Below, piece by piece: positions 41,537-49,350 of a stretch of DNA of 51,414 bases. Positions within the stretch are counted from its first letter, which is position 1. Each line of letters starts with the position of its first letter. Under the pieces are notes generated by a model, which was not told the origin of the DNA, made no database searches, and saw only the letters and a program-made list of their open reading frames with translations. The position numbers and the translations under genes were made by a program. Source of the stretch: JACZWL01 sp046756445 (lineage in GTDB: Bacteria > Pseudomonadota > Gammaproteobacteria > Steroidobacterales > Woeseiaceae); NCBI GenBank assembly GCA_046756445.1, contig JBHHWI010000008.1:1-51414 (forward strand), given 5' to 3'.

Positions 41537-43897
41537 CTATTGATTGCTCGCCTGTGAAATCGGCGATTCCTGACGGTCCGCCTGTCCAAGCTTTTGTCCC
41601 CGCCCTGTTACGGCCAGCGCCCCGATACGGTGGGCCCTTACCAGCAAGTCCCGCAGCTCGAGCGCAATCGAGTTGCGGCCGGCCGCGATCGCATCGTCGC
41701 CGGCCGCCGTAAGAGTTTTATTTTTCATCAATTTATAGGCATTGCGGAACAACAGCTCGCTGATCGACGCCTCGCTCGAGATACGGCGCTGCAGATACAG
41801 TTGGCGAGCATATCTGGATGCACGGGCGACGCATGTTTGCTCATCAATTGCCTCGTTGGCCGGACAATCTGCCAGCAAGTCCGCTACGACGGAGTAGGCC
41901 TCGATGAAATGCGTGAGCGTTGCATGTGCCACATACGGCTGCATTGCCGCCAGCATCTGCTCGACTGCCGCGCCACCATTGGCCAGGACCTGTGCCCAGT
42001 TAACCTGGATTTCTCCGAGTTCGAGCTTCAGATCTTCTCTGAATTGCAGCACGGGCGAATAGAAGAACTCGAACTTGAAGAGGTCGCGCACTCGCTCGGC
42101 TTCGGCCCAGAATACATCGGCCGCAGACGCCGCGCGCGCCTCCGCCGCTTTGGCAAGCGCCAGCTCGGTAATTGCCTTGTCGATGAAGTAGTGGATGACC
42201 GTATTGCGGTAGTAACTGGCCTGCAGTTGTTGCTCGGGTGCGATTCCGTAGACCTTCTCCGGCCCTTCCGCGTAGCGTGTGATGAGCCCGCTCCTGATCA
42301 TGATGTCGGCGATCGTTCGCAGATGATCGATGTTGTCGACATCGAAGTCGCTCGTCAACTGGATGTCTCTCCGCTGCACCCATTCGATCAGCGCGCTCGC
42401 CTCGACTTTGAGTTCCTCCGTCGTCAGGGCGCGTGGCGTCGCCCCGAGCAGCACCATGCAGGCGATAGACGGAAGCGTAATCGGCGTGGCCGCGTTGGCG
42501 TTGACGGCGACCTGAAACGCAATTCTCGACAAGGCCATAGCGTCGTCTTCGGGAGGCGCCGTGTCCAGCACCACCGGTTCGCCGAAATTCATGTAGACGC
42601 GGCCCATGGGCTGACGAAGACGCCTGATATATCCCAGGAACCAGCCAAGCGATTCGGGTGTCTTCCTGGCACCGGTCTGCTCCGCCGCATACTCCGCGAC
42701 ATCGGTGATCAGATCGTAACTTATTGCGACCGGGAGGATGTGAATGTCCCGGGCGCCCGTCTCGCGGGCCGCGTCCAGTGCGTACTTGAGCAGCCCGTAT
42801 CGGGGTGGCATCAGTTTGCCTACTCTCGAACGCGTACCTTCGAACGCCCAGCTCAGCGGGAATCGTTTTTCCATCAGGTAGCCGATGTAATGCCGCAGCA
42901 CGAGTTTGTACACCGGGTTGTCCCTGAACGTGCGGCGGATGAATATTGCCGGCGTTCGGCGCCCGAGGAATCCCAGGCCCGCAAAAGCCATGTTGACGCC
43001 GCCGAGAATGTGTGGCGCCGGGAAGTCGTTGTCGAAGCAGACGCAATTCATCGCGAACCCGTCGACATAGGACTTGTGTGTCCACAGGATCACCGACGGG
43101 TTCTTCCCCACCAACTCGCGAGCGCGCTCGATACTCGCTTTGTCGCAGACGATATCGGTTTCGTATCCCTGCGCGCAAATAAAGCGATTCAGCACACCCA
43201 TGACGTCAAGCCAGAAGGTCGAGGGCCGCGCGATCATCTCACTCATGTAAGCCCGCGCTTCGTTCATCAGTTCGTGGCGCGGTGTGCCGAGTTCATTGGA
43301 GAGGCGGTCTATTGCCGCACAGAATGTGTCGCTTGCCTGCAGACTGTCGGCAACGAATCTCGGAACTTTGTACCGGCTGCCCTGCATGCCCCGTTCCGCA
43401 ATATCCAGAACGAGTCCGGCCTGCCGTTCGACGAAGCTCGCGAAGCCGGCCTCCGGATCGTCAGAATTCCTGCAGCCGGCGGACTTGTCGAATCTCGCAC
43501 GCAATTCTGCAATCGTTGCCGGTTGTCCGACCACGTATGCCGCCCGCTCCGGGTGATTGTGGTAGATCAGCTTTGCCCGCAGCCTGCCCGGCCTGCGCCT
43601 GTCACCCAATACCAGGTCGCGCAGCCGCGGCGTGCCCTTGGCTGTGTCCGGGGATTGCCAGACGACGCGGACCGGCGCTATCAAGGTGTCAGCCGCTGCC
43701 GTGAGCGCGTGACGCAGTCGGTTCCGCTCTGCCGTCCGCAAGACCGGAACGGTGAACGGTTGAGCGTTTCTCTCATCGAGCGAGCGCTCTTTCCTTAGCG
43801 ACTCCCTGAGCAGGCTTTCCTCGAAGCTGTTTGCGGCATCGAGGAGGTAAATGACTGCCTTGCCATTTCCGACCCGATGTAATTCGCCAATATTCAT
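41537..43897 (-). CDS. plsB: Glycerol-3-phosphate 1-O-acyltransferase
   Basis: A 786-residue membrane-associated PlsB, acylating glycerol 3-phosphate at position 1. The catalytic HX4D is at His274-Asp279 (WTHKSYVDG), followed by LGGVNMAFAGLGFLGRR, the arginine motif IFIRRTF and AFEGTRSRVGK. The long C-terminal domain is typical. I start at the ATG at 43897, 11 bases after the stop of the HAD-PlsC gene; a TTG at 43918 would overlap that gene. Next to a HAD-PlsC fusion and a WS/DGAT gene, the arrangement resembles the plsB2-plsC-DGAT block I recall in Mycobacterium. Confidence 0.92.
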   Translation of the reverse strand: MNIGELHRVGNGKAVIYLLDAANSFEESLLRESLRKERSLDERNAQPFTVPVLRTAERNRLRHALTAAADTLIAPVRVVWQSPDTAKGTPRLRDLVLGDRRRPGRLRAKLIYHNHPERAAYVVGQPATIAELRARFDKSAGCRNSDDPEAGFASFVERQAGLVLDIAERGMQGSRYKVPRFVADSLQASDTFCAAIDRLSNELGTPRHELMNEARAYMSEMIARPSTFWLDVMGVLNRFICAQGYETDIVCDKASIERARELVGKNPSVILWTHKSYVDGFAMNCVCFDNDFPAPHILGGVNMAFAGLGFLGRRTPAIFIRRTFRDNPVYKLVLRHYIGYLMEKRFPLSWAFEGTRSRVGKLMPPRYGLLKYALDAARETGARDIHILPVAISYDLITDVAEYAAEQTGARKTPESLGWFLGYIRRLRQPMGRVYMNFGEPVVLDTAPPEDDAMALSRIAFQVAVNANAATPITLPSIACMVLLGATPRALTTEELKVEASALIEWVQRRDIQLTSDFDVDNIDHLRTIADIMIRSGLITRYAEGPEKVYGIAPEQQLQASYYRNTVIHYFIDKAITELALAKAAEARAASAADVFWAEAERVRDLFKFEFFYSPVLQFREDLKLELGEIQVNWAQVLANGGAAVEQMLAAMQPYVAHATLTHFIEAYSVVADLLADCPANEAIDEQTCVARASRYARQLYLQRRISSEASISELLFRNAYKLMKNKTLTAAGDDAIAAGRNSIALELRDLLVRAHRIGALAVTGRGQKLGQADRQESPISQASNQ

Positions 43898-43908
43898 TCG
43901 GCCGCCGT

Positions 43909-45456
43909 TTATTCCCAACTGCCCAGTACCACGTTGTCCCAGTTCTGAGCGGCCGTCTCCTGTTCCTGGTCGGGCCGGACGTCGGGTTCGATGCCGCTCT
44001 CTGCCTGATCCTGTGCCTGCTCGGGTTTTGCTTTCTGATCCAGCGCATCAAGGAACTGATCACGAACATCGGCAACGTGTCTGTCGATCGTTGCCGCTCG
44101 CCAGTCGCTCGTATCTATCGGTGGGAGCACGTCGATGTCTACGGTCGCCGACCGAAAAACGAATTCGCCTTTGGGCGCGACATCGATGGCATTGTGGATG
44201 ACGACGGGTACCACCGGCGCACCGGCCTGTATCGCAAGGTGGAATGCACCTTTCTTGAATGTCCCCAGCCTTGGACTGATGGTTCGCGTCCCCTCGGGGG
44301 CAATAACGACGGACTTGCCGTCGTATCTCATCGCGTCGACGAGCGGCTGCATCGCCTCGATGGCGCTGGCCGTGTTTTGCCTGTCGATGAAGACAACACC
44401 GGCAAATTCGAGTATCTGGCCGATCAGGGGATAGTGCCTGATCTCCTTTTTGCCGACGCCGGCGAGGTCGCGGCGTAACAACTTCGCGATGATAATGACG
44501 TCCGCTTTGCTCTGATGATTGAACACGAAGACTGCCGGGCGACGTTCCCAGACGTGGTGCTCGCCGTTTACATTCAGTTTCAGGCCAACGAGCGCCGCTG
44601 CAACATCACCGAACAGCGACGATGCGAAATTTTGTGACTCACGAACGGATCCCGTCAATGCCCAGACCGGCAATGCCGCGGCGAAAGCCGGCACGATGCT
44701 CCATGTTGCGGCAATCGACCGCAGGTAATCGCTCATGCGAGGCTGACCGCGACTGGCAAATCGTCGAATTGGCCAACCCCGCCTTTCCGAAATCGTAACG
44801 AGCCTGTCGTTCGGGTTCAGAGGCCGAGGCTTGCCGACGCGTTCGAGCAAGGCCAGGTCTTCGTGGCTATCAGTGTAGAAGAAGCTGTCTTCGAGAATCA
44901 CGCCGCGCTCTTTTGCGAGCTTCTCCGCCGCCGCCACTTTGCCCCGGCCCCAGCAGGTCGGCCTGACCACGCCGCCCGTAAACTCGCCGTTCTCAACGAC
45001 GAGTTCGGTGCATAGCACCGTATCGATGCCGAGGTCTTCGGCGGCCGATTCAATCTGGTATCTGGTTGCCGACGAGACAATGGCGACCGTGTGTCCCTTT
45101 TTCAGGTGGGCCTCCACCAGGGCTCTCGACTCGGGATAAATTTCGCGCGCGAGATATTTCTCGAAGACCTCCTCACCGAATCTGGCGTAGTTCTCCTCCG
45201 ACACGCCGCGCAGCATCTGCGCCGCAGCGACCATCAGGCCCGAGAAACCGAGCTGACCGACCGCATAGCTGGTCATTGCCGCCACGAGCTCAGTTATCTC
45301 CCGGGGCGACAGGTCGCCCCGTACGATCTGCTCCTTGATGAAGGCAAATACCGAAAAGCCGGCAATCAGAGTTCCGTCAAAGTCGAAGAACGCCGCGACC
45401 GCCGGGCCGTCCGGCGCATCGTCGACAGCTTCCGTAAGTGCCTTGTGCCTGCTCAT
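43909..45456 (-). CDS. plsC: HAD-IB phosphatase fused to 1-acylglycerol-3-phosphate acyltransferase
   Basis: A 515-residue two-domain protein. The N-terminal HAD-IB phosphatase (about 1-230) has DFDGTL at 25-30, the later motif II Ser/Thr in IVSSATRYQ and motif IV in FYTDSHED. The C-terminal PlsC domain (about 245-470) has NHQSKAD with His314 and Asp319, then FIDRQN and EGTR at 388-391. It should make phosphatidate from lysophosphatidate; the HAD part may dephosphorylate phosphatidate to diacylglycerol, although some relatives are annotated as phosphoserine phosphatases. A Gln/Glu/Asp-rich tail ends the chain. ATG at 45456 is the first gene of the long lipid operon; its ribosome site is weak. 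Confidence 0.9.
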   Translation of the reverse strand: MSRHKALTEAVDDAPDGPAVAAFFDFDGTLIAGFSVFAFIKEQIVRGDLSPREITELVAAMTSYAVGQLGFSGLMVAAAQMLRGVSEENYARFGEEVFEKYLAREIYPESRALVEAHLKKGHTVAIVSSATRYQIESAAEDLGIDTVLCTELVVENGEFTGGVVRPTCWGRGKVAAAEKLAKERGVILEDSFFYTDSHEDLALLERVGKPRPLNPNDRLVTISERRGWPIRRFASRGQPRMSDYLRSIAATWSIVPAFAAALPVWALTGSVRESQNFASSLFGDVAAALVGLKLNVNGEHHVWERRPAVFVFNHQSKADVIIIAKLLRRDLAGVGKKEIRHYPLIGQILEFAGVVFIDRQNTASAIEAMQPLVDAMRYDGKSVVIAPEGTRTISPRLGTFKKGAFHLAIQAGAPVVPVVIHNAIDVAPKGEFVFRSATVDIDVLPPIDTSDWRAATIDRHVADVRDQFLDALDQKAKPEQAQDQAESGIEPDVRPDQEQETAAQNWDNVVLGSWE

Positions 45457-45585
45457 TGTTCTGGCGATTTCTTGTAGGGCCCCGATTATTCCACACTCGA
45501 CGCGAGAGTCCTGCCAGACGTCACATATTCCCGGCATTTGGTACGATAATGTCCCTCAAAATAAAAACAATCAGAGGAAACCGCA

Positions 45586-46350
45586 TTGGCTACCGCACTC
45601 AAATCCGTTCGCGAGCAGGTATCCACCGAAGAATGGCGGATCCGGCAGGAGCTTGCGGCGCTATACCGCCTGGTCGCCATGCATGGTTGGGACGACCTCG
45701 TGTTCACGCATATTACCGCCCGGGTTCCGGGGCCGGATCACTATTTTTTGATCAACCCTTACGGGATGCTGTTCGAATCCGTAACGGCATCCAGCCTGAT
45801 CAAGGTGGATCTTGCCGGCAACAAAATCATCGAGACACCGTTTCCGTTCAATCCCGCGGGTTACACGATACACAGCGCCGTCCACGAAGCGCGGGAAGAC
45901 GCGAAATGCGTCATGCATCTACACACCCGGGCAGGCGTCGCCGTGTCGGCGCAGCGGGACGGGCTCCTGCCGATCTCCCAGCAGGCATCCGTTGCGTTGG
46001 GCTCACTGGCATATCACGACTACGAAGGCATTGCCCTGAACCCCGAGGAGAAGGCCCGGTTGCAGCGCGATCTCGGCGACAAGGTGGCGATGATACTGCG
46101 CAACCACGGCACGCTGGTCGCCGCACCGACGATCGCCGACGCCTGGCTGTACATGTATAACCTCGAAACCGCCTGCCAGATTCAGATTGCGGCGCAGGCA
46201 GGCGGTGGCGAACTGGTGATGCTGGACGAAGAGATCATAAGGCTCAACTGCGAGAATCTTGCACAAGCGACCGCCGGCCAAGGCGGCCAGATCGCTTGGG
46301 CAGCAATGCTGGACAAAGTCGAGCGCCGCGATCCCTCGTTTCAAAACTAG
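45586..46350 (+). CDS. Class II aldolase/adducin family protein
   Basis: A 254-residue class II aldolase/adducin domain protein. The zinc ligands are in CVMHLHTRAGVAV and LRNHGTLVA, and GNLSAR-like FTHITARVPG is near the N terminus. The family includes fuculose- and ribulose-phosphate aldolases, but many members in acyl-CoA contexts are uncharacterised. The start is TTG at 45586, with AGAGGA seven bases upstream. It diverges from the lipid operon across 129 bp and is followed three bases later by an acyl-CoA ligase gene, so a role in processing a hydroxy-acid or aldehyde before or after CoA activation is possible. Confidence 0.86.
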   Translation: MATALKSVREQVSTEEWRIRQELAALYRLVAMHGWDDLVFTHITARVPGPDHYFLINPYGMLFESVTASSLIKVDLAGNKIIETPFPFNPAGYTIHSAVHEAREDAKCVMHLHTRAGVAVSAQRDGLLPISQQASVALGSLAYHDYEGIALNPEEKARLQRDLGDKVAMILRNHGTLVAAPTIADAWLYMYNLETACQIQIAAQAGGGELVMLDEEIIRLNCENLAQATAGQGGQIAWAAMLDKVERRDPSFQN

Positions 46351-46353
46351 AAA

Positions 46354-48021
46354 ATGCAAGACCATCGTTCAGCCTTTCCCTGGCAATCGGTATACGACGA
46401 GATCGGTATCGAAACGCCGACTTATGATGACACACCGCTTGGCGGTCATGTCGAAACGCATGCCCGGGACCGGGCCGATCAAGTCGCCTTGCAGTTCTTT
46501 GACCGGGAAATCAGTTACCGCGAACTGAACGAACGGGCCAATCAATTTGCCAATGCATTGGTGGCGCGCGGGGTAGGCGAAGGAGACGTTGTCGGCATTC
46601 ATCTGCCCAATATCCCGCAATTTGCAATCGCGCTCGTTGCCATTTCGAAAATAAGCTGCGCGGGATCCGGGGTGTCGCCGCTGCTCGCGCCGGGTGAAGT
46701 TGCGCACCAGGTCGGAGATGCCGGTATTTCGGTATTGATCACGCTCGACGACCTGGCGCCCGCCGTCCAGCGGATTGCCGGGATGCCAGCTTGTCTGAGG
46801 GCGATCATTGTGACCGGCGCCACCGACCTGATCGCGGCCCGCGAAGTCGGCCTGCCGGTGTACGGCGGTATTCAAAGCGAAAATTACCTGGCTATAGCGG
46901 ACAACGAGTCAGCGGAGTTCGTACAGAGACCGGTTCACTGGAACGATACGTTCTTGATCCAGTACACGGGCGGCACGACCGGCAAGCCCAAGGGCGCAGA
47001 AATATCCGTCCGAAATATCATGCACAACTCGGTGCAGGCGGCCGCGTGCGCGCCGTGGGAAATCGGCACCGAAGTGGTCGCTACTGCATTCCCGATGTTT
47101 CACATCGCGGGACTTTGCTATCACATCGCGTCGATGCGATTCGGCGCTCGCGCCTTGCTCGTGCCCGATCCGAGAGACGTCGACTTCTTCTGCCGACAGA
47201 TGTCGCGATTCCCGCCGACGCGCATTGCGGCCGTGCCGACACTGTACCAGATGCTCGTGACTCATCCCGGCATCGGCAGCGTTGACTTCTCTCGACTCAA
47301 ACACGCGATTACCGGCGCCGCGCCGCTGACAGGCGAGGACCGTGTAAGAATCAACGCATTGATCGGTGAGGGAAAACTCAGTGATATGTTCGGCATGACG
47401 GAGACCGGGCCGGTACATGTCGTGAACCCTCCCGAGCACTCGAAACCCGCGTCGGTCGGTATCCCCGTACCCGGAGCGGAGACCCGAATCGTGGACCTCG
47501 AAACAGGGACCAGGGAAATGCCATTCGGCGAGGCCGGCGAAATCGTCACCACGGGGCCTCAGGTCATGAAAGGCTATCTCAACCTGCCCGAAGAGTCCGC
47601 GAAGGCCCTGCGCGAGTGGCGCGGCAAGACCTGGATGTACACCGGAGACGTCGGCTATATGGACGAGGACGGATACGTCTATCTCTGCGACCGCGCCAAG
47701 GACATGCTGATCGTGGGCGGGTTCAAGGTGTTCTCTGTCGAGGTAGAAGACAAGCTACAGAGCCTGGACTTTATCTCGCACTCCGCTGTAATCGCGACGC
47801 CGGATGAGAAACGCCCTGGAAGCGACATCGTCAATCTCTATGTCGAACTGGCGCCCGAGTCGAAAAACACGGACCCGACGACCGTGAAACGGAAAATAAC
47901 CGATTTCTGCCGCGCGAACATGGCACCTTACAAAGTGCCCAAGGTGATCAGGCTGATCGACGAGATGCCCCTGACACCGATCGGCAAGATCGACAAGAAA
48001 GTGCTCCGCGCACAGGCCTAG
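46354..48021 (+). CDS. Acyl-CoA synthetase (AMP-binding family)
   Basis: A 555-residue ANL-family acid-CoA ligase. Core motifs are QYTGGTTGKPKGAEIS, the adenine-binding FGMTETGP, WMYTGDVGYMDEDGY, the hinge CDRAKDMLIVGGFKVF and catalytic Lys in LTPIGKIDKKVLR. It is typical of long- or medium-chain fatty acid ligases, although chain length cannot be assigned. It lies three bases after the aldolase gene and nine bases before a small gene, forming a three-gene operon. It is distinct from the ligase at 25897, with different motif sequences, and has no copy of the 20-bp site. Confidence 0.9.
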   Translation: MQDHRSAFPWQSVYDEIGIETPTYDDTPLGGHVETHARDRADQVALQFFDREISYRELNERANQFANALVARGVGEGDVVGIHLPNIPQFAIALVAISKISCAGSGVSPLLAPGEVAHQVGDAGISVLITLDDLAPAVQRIAGMPACLRAIIVTGATDLIAAREVGLPVYGGIQSENYLAIADNESAEFVQRPVHWNDTFLIQYTGGTTGKPKGAEISVRNIMHNSVQAAACAPWEIGTEVVATAFPMFHIAGLCYHIASMRFGARALLVPDPRDVDFFCRQMSRFPPTRIAAVPTLYQMLVTHPGIGSVDFSRLKHAITGAAPLTGEDRVRINALIGEGKLSDMFGMTETGPVHVVNPPEHSKPASVGIPVPGAETRIVDLETGTREMPFGEAGEIVTTGPQVMKGYLNLPEESAKALREWRGKTWMYTGDVGYMDEDGYVYLCDRAKDMLIVGGFKVFSVEVEDKLQSLDFISHSAVIATPDEKRPGSDIVNLYVELAPESKNTDPTTVKRKITDFCRANMAPYKVPKVIRLIDEMPLTPIGKIDKKVLRAQA

Positions 48022-48029
48022 CCCGAATA

Positions 48030-48509
48030 GTGCCGATCATGTCCAGAATGCTGCCGGACAAGGCGTTACACACGGTGGCGGCGGCAATGGAGCTCAACAC
48101 ACGGGTGCTAGGGATCAATGTGTCGATCTGTCGTCAGCTATACGGCGAAAAACCGGTCGATGCCGGTTTTTCGGAATTCGACTACAGTTCGGCATGCCGG
48201 CGGGCCAGCAGCCTGGACGAGTCCATGGAGCTGATTCAGCTCATCGGGGAGGTTGGCCAAAACCTCGAGCGCATCGTCCACATTCCGATGATCCGCCTTA
48301 CTCTCAAAGCAATGCATACGCCGGCACGACTCGCGGGGTTTGTTGCGCTACAGACTTTCCTGGAAAAGGGCTACTCGACCTTTGTCGCGCTGGAGGACGT
48401 CGATCAGTTTCTCGATGACATCACACGTCGCATGACCGAGGTGTTTACGCGAATATTCACGGAGCCGCCCGAACAGTTGAACCACGATATTCGGCTCATT
48501 GGCGCGTAA
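48030..48509 (+). CDS. Small helical hypothetical protein
   Basis: A 159-residue protein that I cannot assign. It appears wholly alpha-helical with no signal peptide or membrane span. Its second half (IPMIRLTLKAMHTPARLAGF, then LQTFLEKGYSTFVAL and an FLDDI segment) vaguely recalls the C-terminal part of the FFLEELY-motif proteins, but the namesake motif is absent. The start may be GTG at 48030 or ATG at 48039; neither has a convincing ribosome site. Its position nine bases after the acyl-CoA ligase suggests co-expression and perhaps an accessory role. Confidence 0.65.
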   Translation: MPIMSRMLPDKALHTVAAAMELNTRVLGINVSICRQLYGEKPVDAGFSEFDYSSACRRASSLDESMELIQLIGEVGQNLERIVHIPMIRLTLKAMHTPARLAGFVALQTFLEKGYSTFVALEDVDQFLDDITRRMTEVFTRIFTEPPEQLNHDIRLIGA

Positions 48510-48581
48510 ATCCGCCCGTAACGGCCGGATTGGAGGCGGGACTCGTGCTCGGTGAGCGTCTAATCTCCATCAGAGCTACAC

Positions 48582-48610
48582 TTGTACTTTGCATTGCAAT
48601 GCACTACATT
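48582..48610 (+). promoter_or_regulatory. Putative toxin-antitoxin promoter with a palindromic operator
   Basis: TTGTAC (48582-48587) and TACATT (48605-48610) are 17 bp apart. The spacer contains the perfect 14-bp palindrome TGCATTGCAATGCA (48590-48603); a related half-site CATTGCACTGCATG (48607-48620) runs into the start codon. This fits an autoregulatory operator for the ribbon-helix-helix antitoxin. The -10 ends seven bases before the ATG, so the mRNA may be leaderless. Confidence 0.6.
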
Positions 48611-48617
48611 GCACTGC

Positions 48618-48872
48618 ATGGATGCCCAACTCACCGTGAGGATTCCGAAAGACCTGCGTGACGCACTCGACCGGGCGAGTCGCGACAGCGGCCTCAGGAA
48701 TTCCGAGATCGTCCGCCTGGCTCTGCAACGCCACCTGAAAGTGTCCGGCGGTCGCCACAAACGACCGGCTGAGCGGGTCCGCGGGCTGCTCGGCGGGCTG
48801 GAGAGCGGCGTGCCCGATCTCGGCGAGAACCACCGGGCGTATGTCATCGAGTCGCTGACCCGTGAGCAATGA
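48618..48872 (+). CDS. Ribbon-helix-helix antitoxin
   Basis: An 84-residue CopG/Arc-type DNA-binding protein. The first strand is QLTVRIPKDLRDALDRAS, followed by the helix pair containing GLRNSEIVRLALQRHL; the C-terminal part (GLLGGLESGVPDLGENHRAY) would wrap the toxin. ATG at 48618 has no ribosome site, but a promoter-like element ends seven bases upstream. The PIN toxin gene overlaps its 3' end by 11 bp. It probably represses its own promoter through the palindrome at 48590-48603 and neutralises the downstream nuclease. Confidence 0.85.
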   Translation: MDAQLTVRIPKDLRDALDRASRDSGLRNSEIVRLALQRHLKVSGGRHKRPAERVRGLLGGLESGVPDLGENHRAYVIESLTREQ

Positions 48873-49275
48873 ACTCTTGCTGGATACAGGGGGCCTGGTG
48901 TGCCTGCTCGACCGGAGTCAACGACGGCACGCGGAATTCGTGGCGTTTTACGAAGCATGGAGCGGAGAGGTCGTCAGCACCGAGGCGGTGCTGACCGAGG
49001 CAACGCACCTGCTGGGCCGAGTCAGCGGAGGCGCCACCGCCTGTCTCGATTTCTTCCTGGCCGGTGGCGCGATTCTCGTGCCCTCGAGCTTGCAGAGTCT
49101 AGGTCGCGCCCGAGCGCTCATGCAGAAATTTCAGAATCTGCCGATGGACTACGCGGATGCCACGCTGGTGGTGCTGGCGGAGGACCTGGACACCGGCCTG
49201 GTCTTGTCAACGGACCGGCGCGACTTCTCCGTGTACCGCCGAAACCGCCGCCAGCGTTTCGATATCAGACCATGA
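48862..49275 (+). CDS. PIN-domain ribonuclease toxin
   Basis: A 137-residue PIN-domain protein, the toxin of a type II VapBC-like pair. Candidate metal ligands are Asp8 (ELLLDTGG), Glu in STEAVLTEATHLL, Asp in DYADATLVVLAED and Asp in LSTDRRDF, spaced as in the family. The start is GTG at 48862 inside the antitoxin gene, giving translational coupling. Such toxins usually cleave tRNA or rRNA; the target here is unknown. A 13-bp hairpin begins three bases after its stop. Confidence 0.87.
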   Translation: MSNELLLDTGGLVCLLDRSQRRHAEFVAFYEAWSGEVVSTEAVLTEATHLLGRVSGGATACLDFFLAGGAILVPSSLQSLGRARALMQKFQNLPMDYADATLVVLAEDLDTGLVLSTDRRDFSVYRRNRRQRFDIRP

Positions 49276-49277
49276 AG

Positions 49278-49308
49278 CACGGCATTGCCGCTCTGCGGCA
49301 ATGCCGTG
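49278..49308. terminator. Perfect 13-bp hairpin in a convergent spacer
   Basis: CACGGCATTGCCG (49278-49290) pairs fully with CGGCAATGCCGTG (49296-49308) around CTCTG. It lies just after the toxin stop and 42 bp before the end of the convergent oxidoreductase gene. There is no U-run, so it may be an RNA 3'-end structure rather than a classical terminator. The left arm reappears at 49399-49411. Confidence 0.6.
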
Positions 49309-49350
49309 GCGTGCAACACGGACAGCAACGCGCAGGCCGCGACGTTGATC

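Noticed and set aside
41594..43798. Very long open plus-strand frame opposite plsB
   Set aside because: The minus strand encodes a full PlsB with intact motifs. The plus frame is open because of high G+C in third codon positions and resembles no family.
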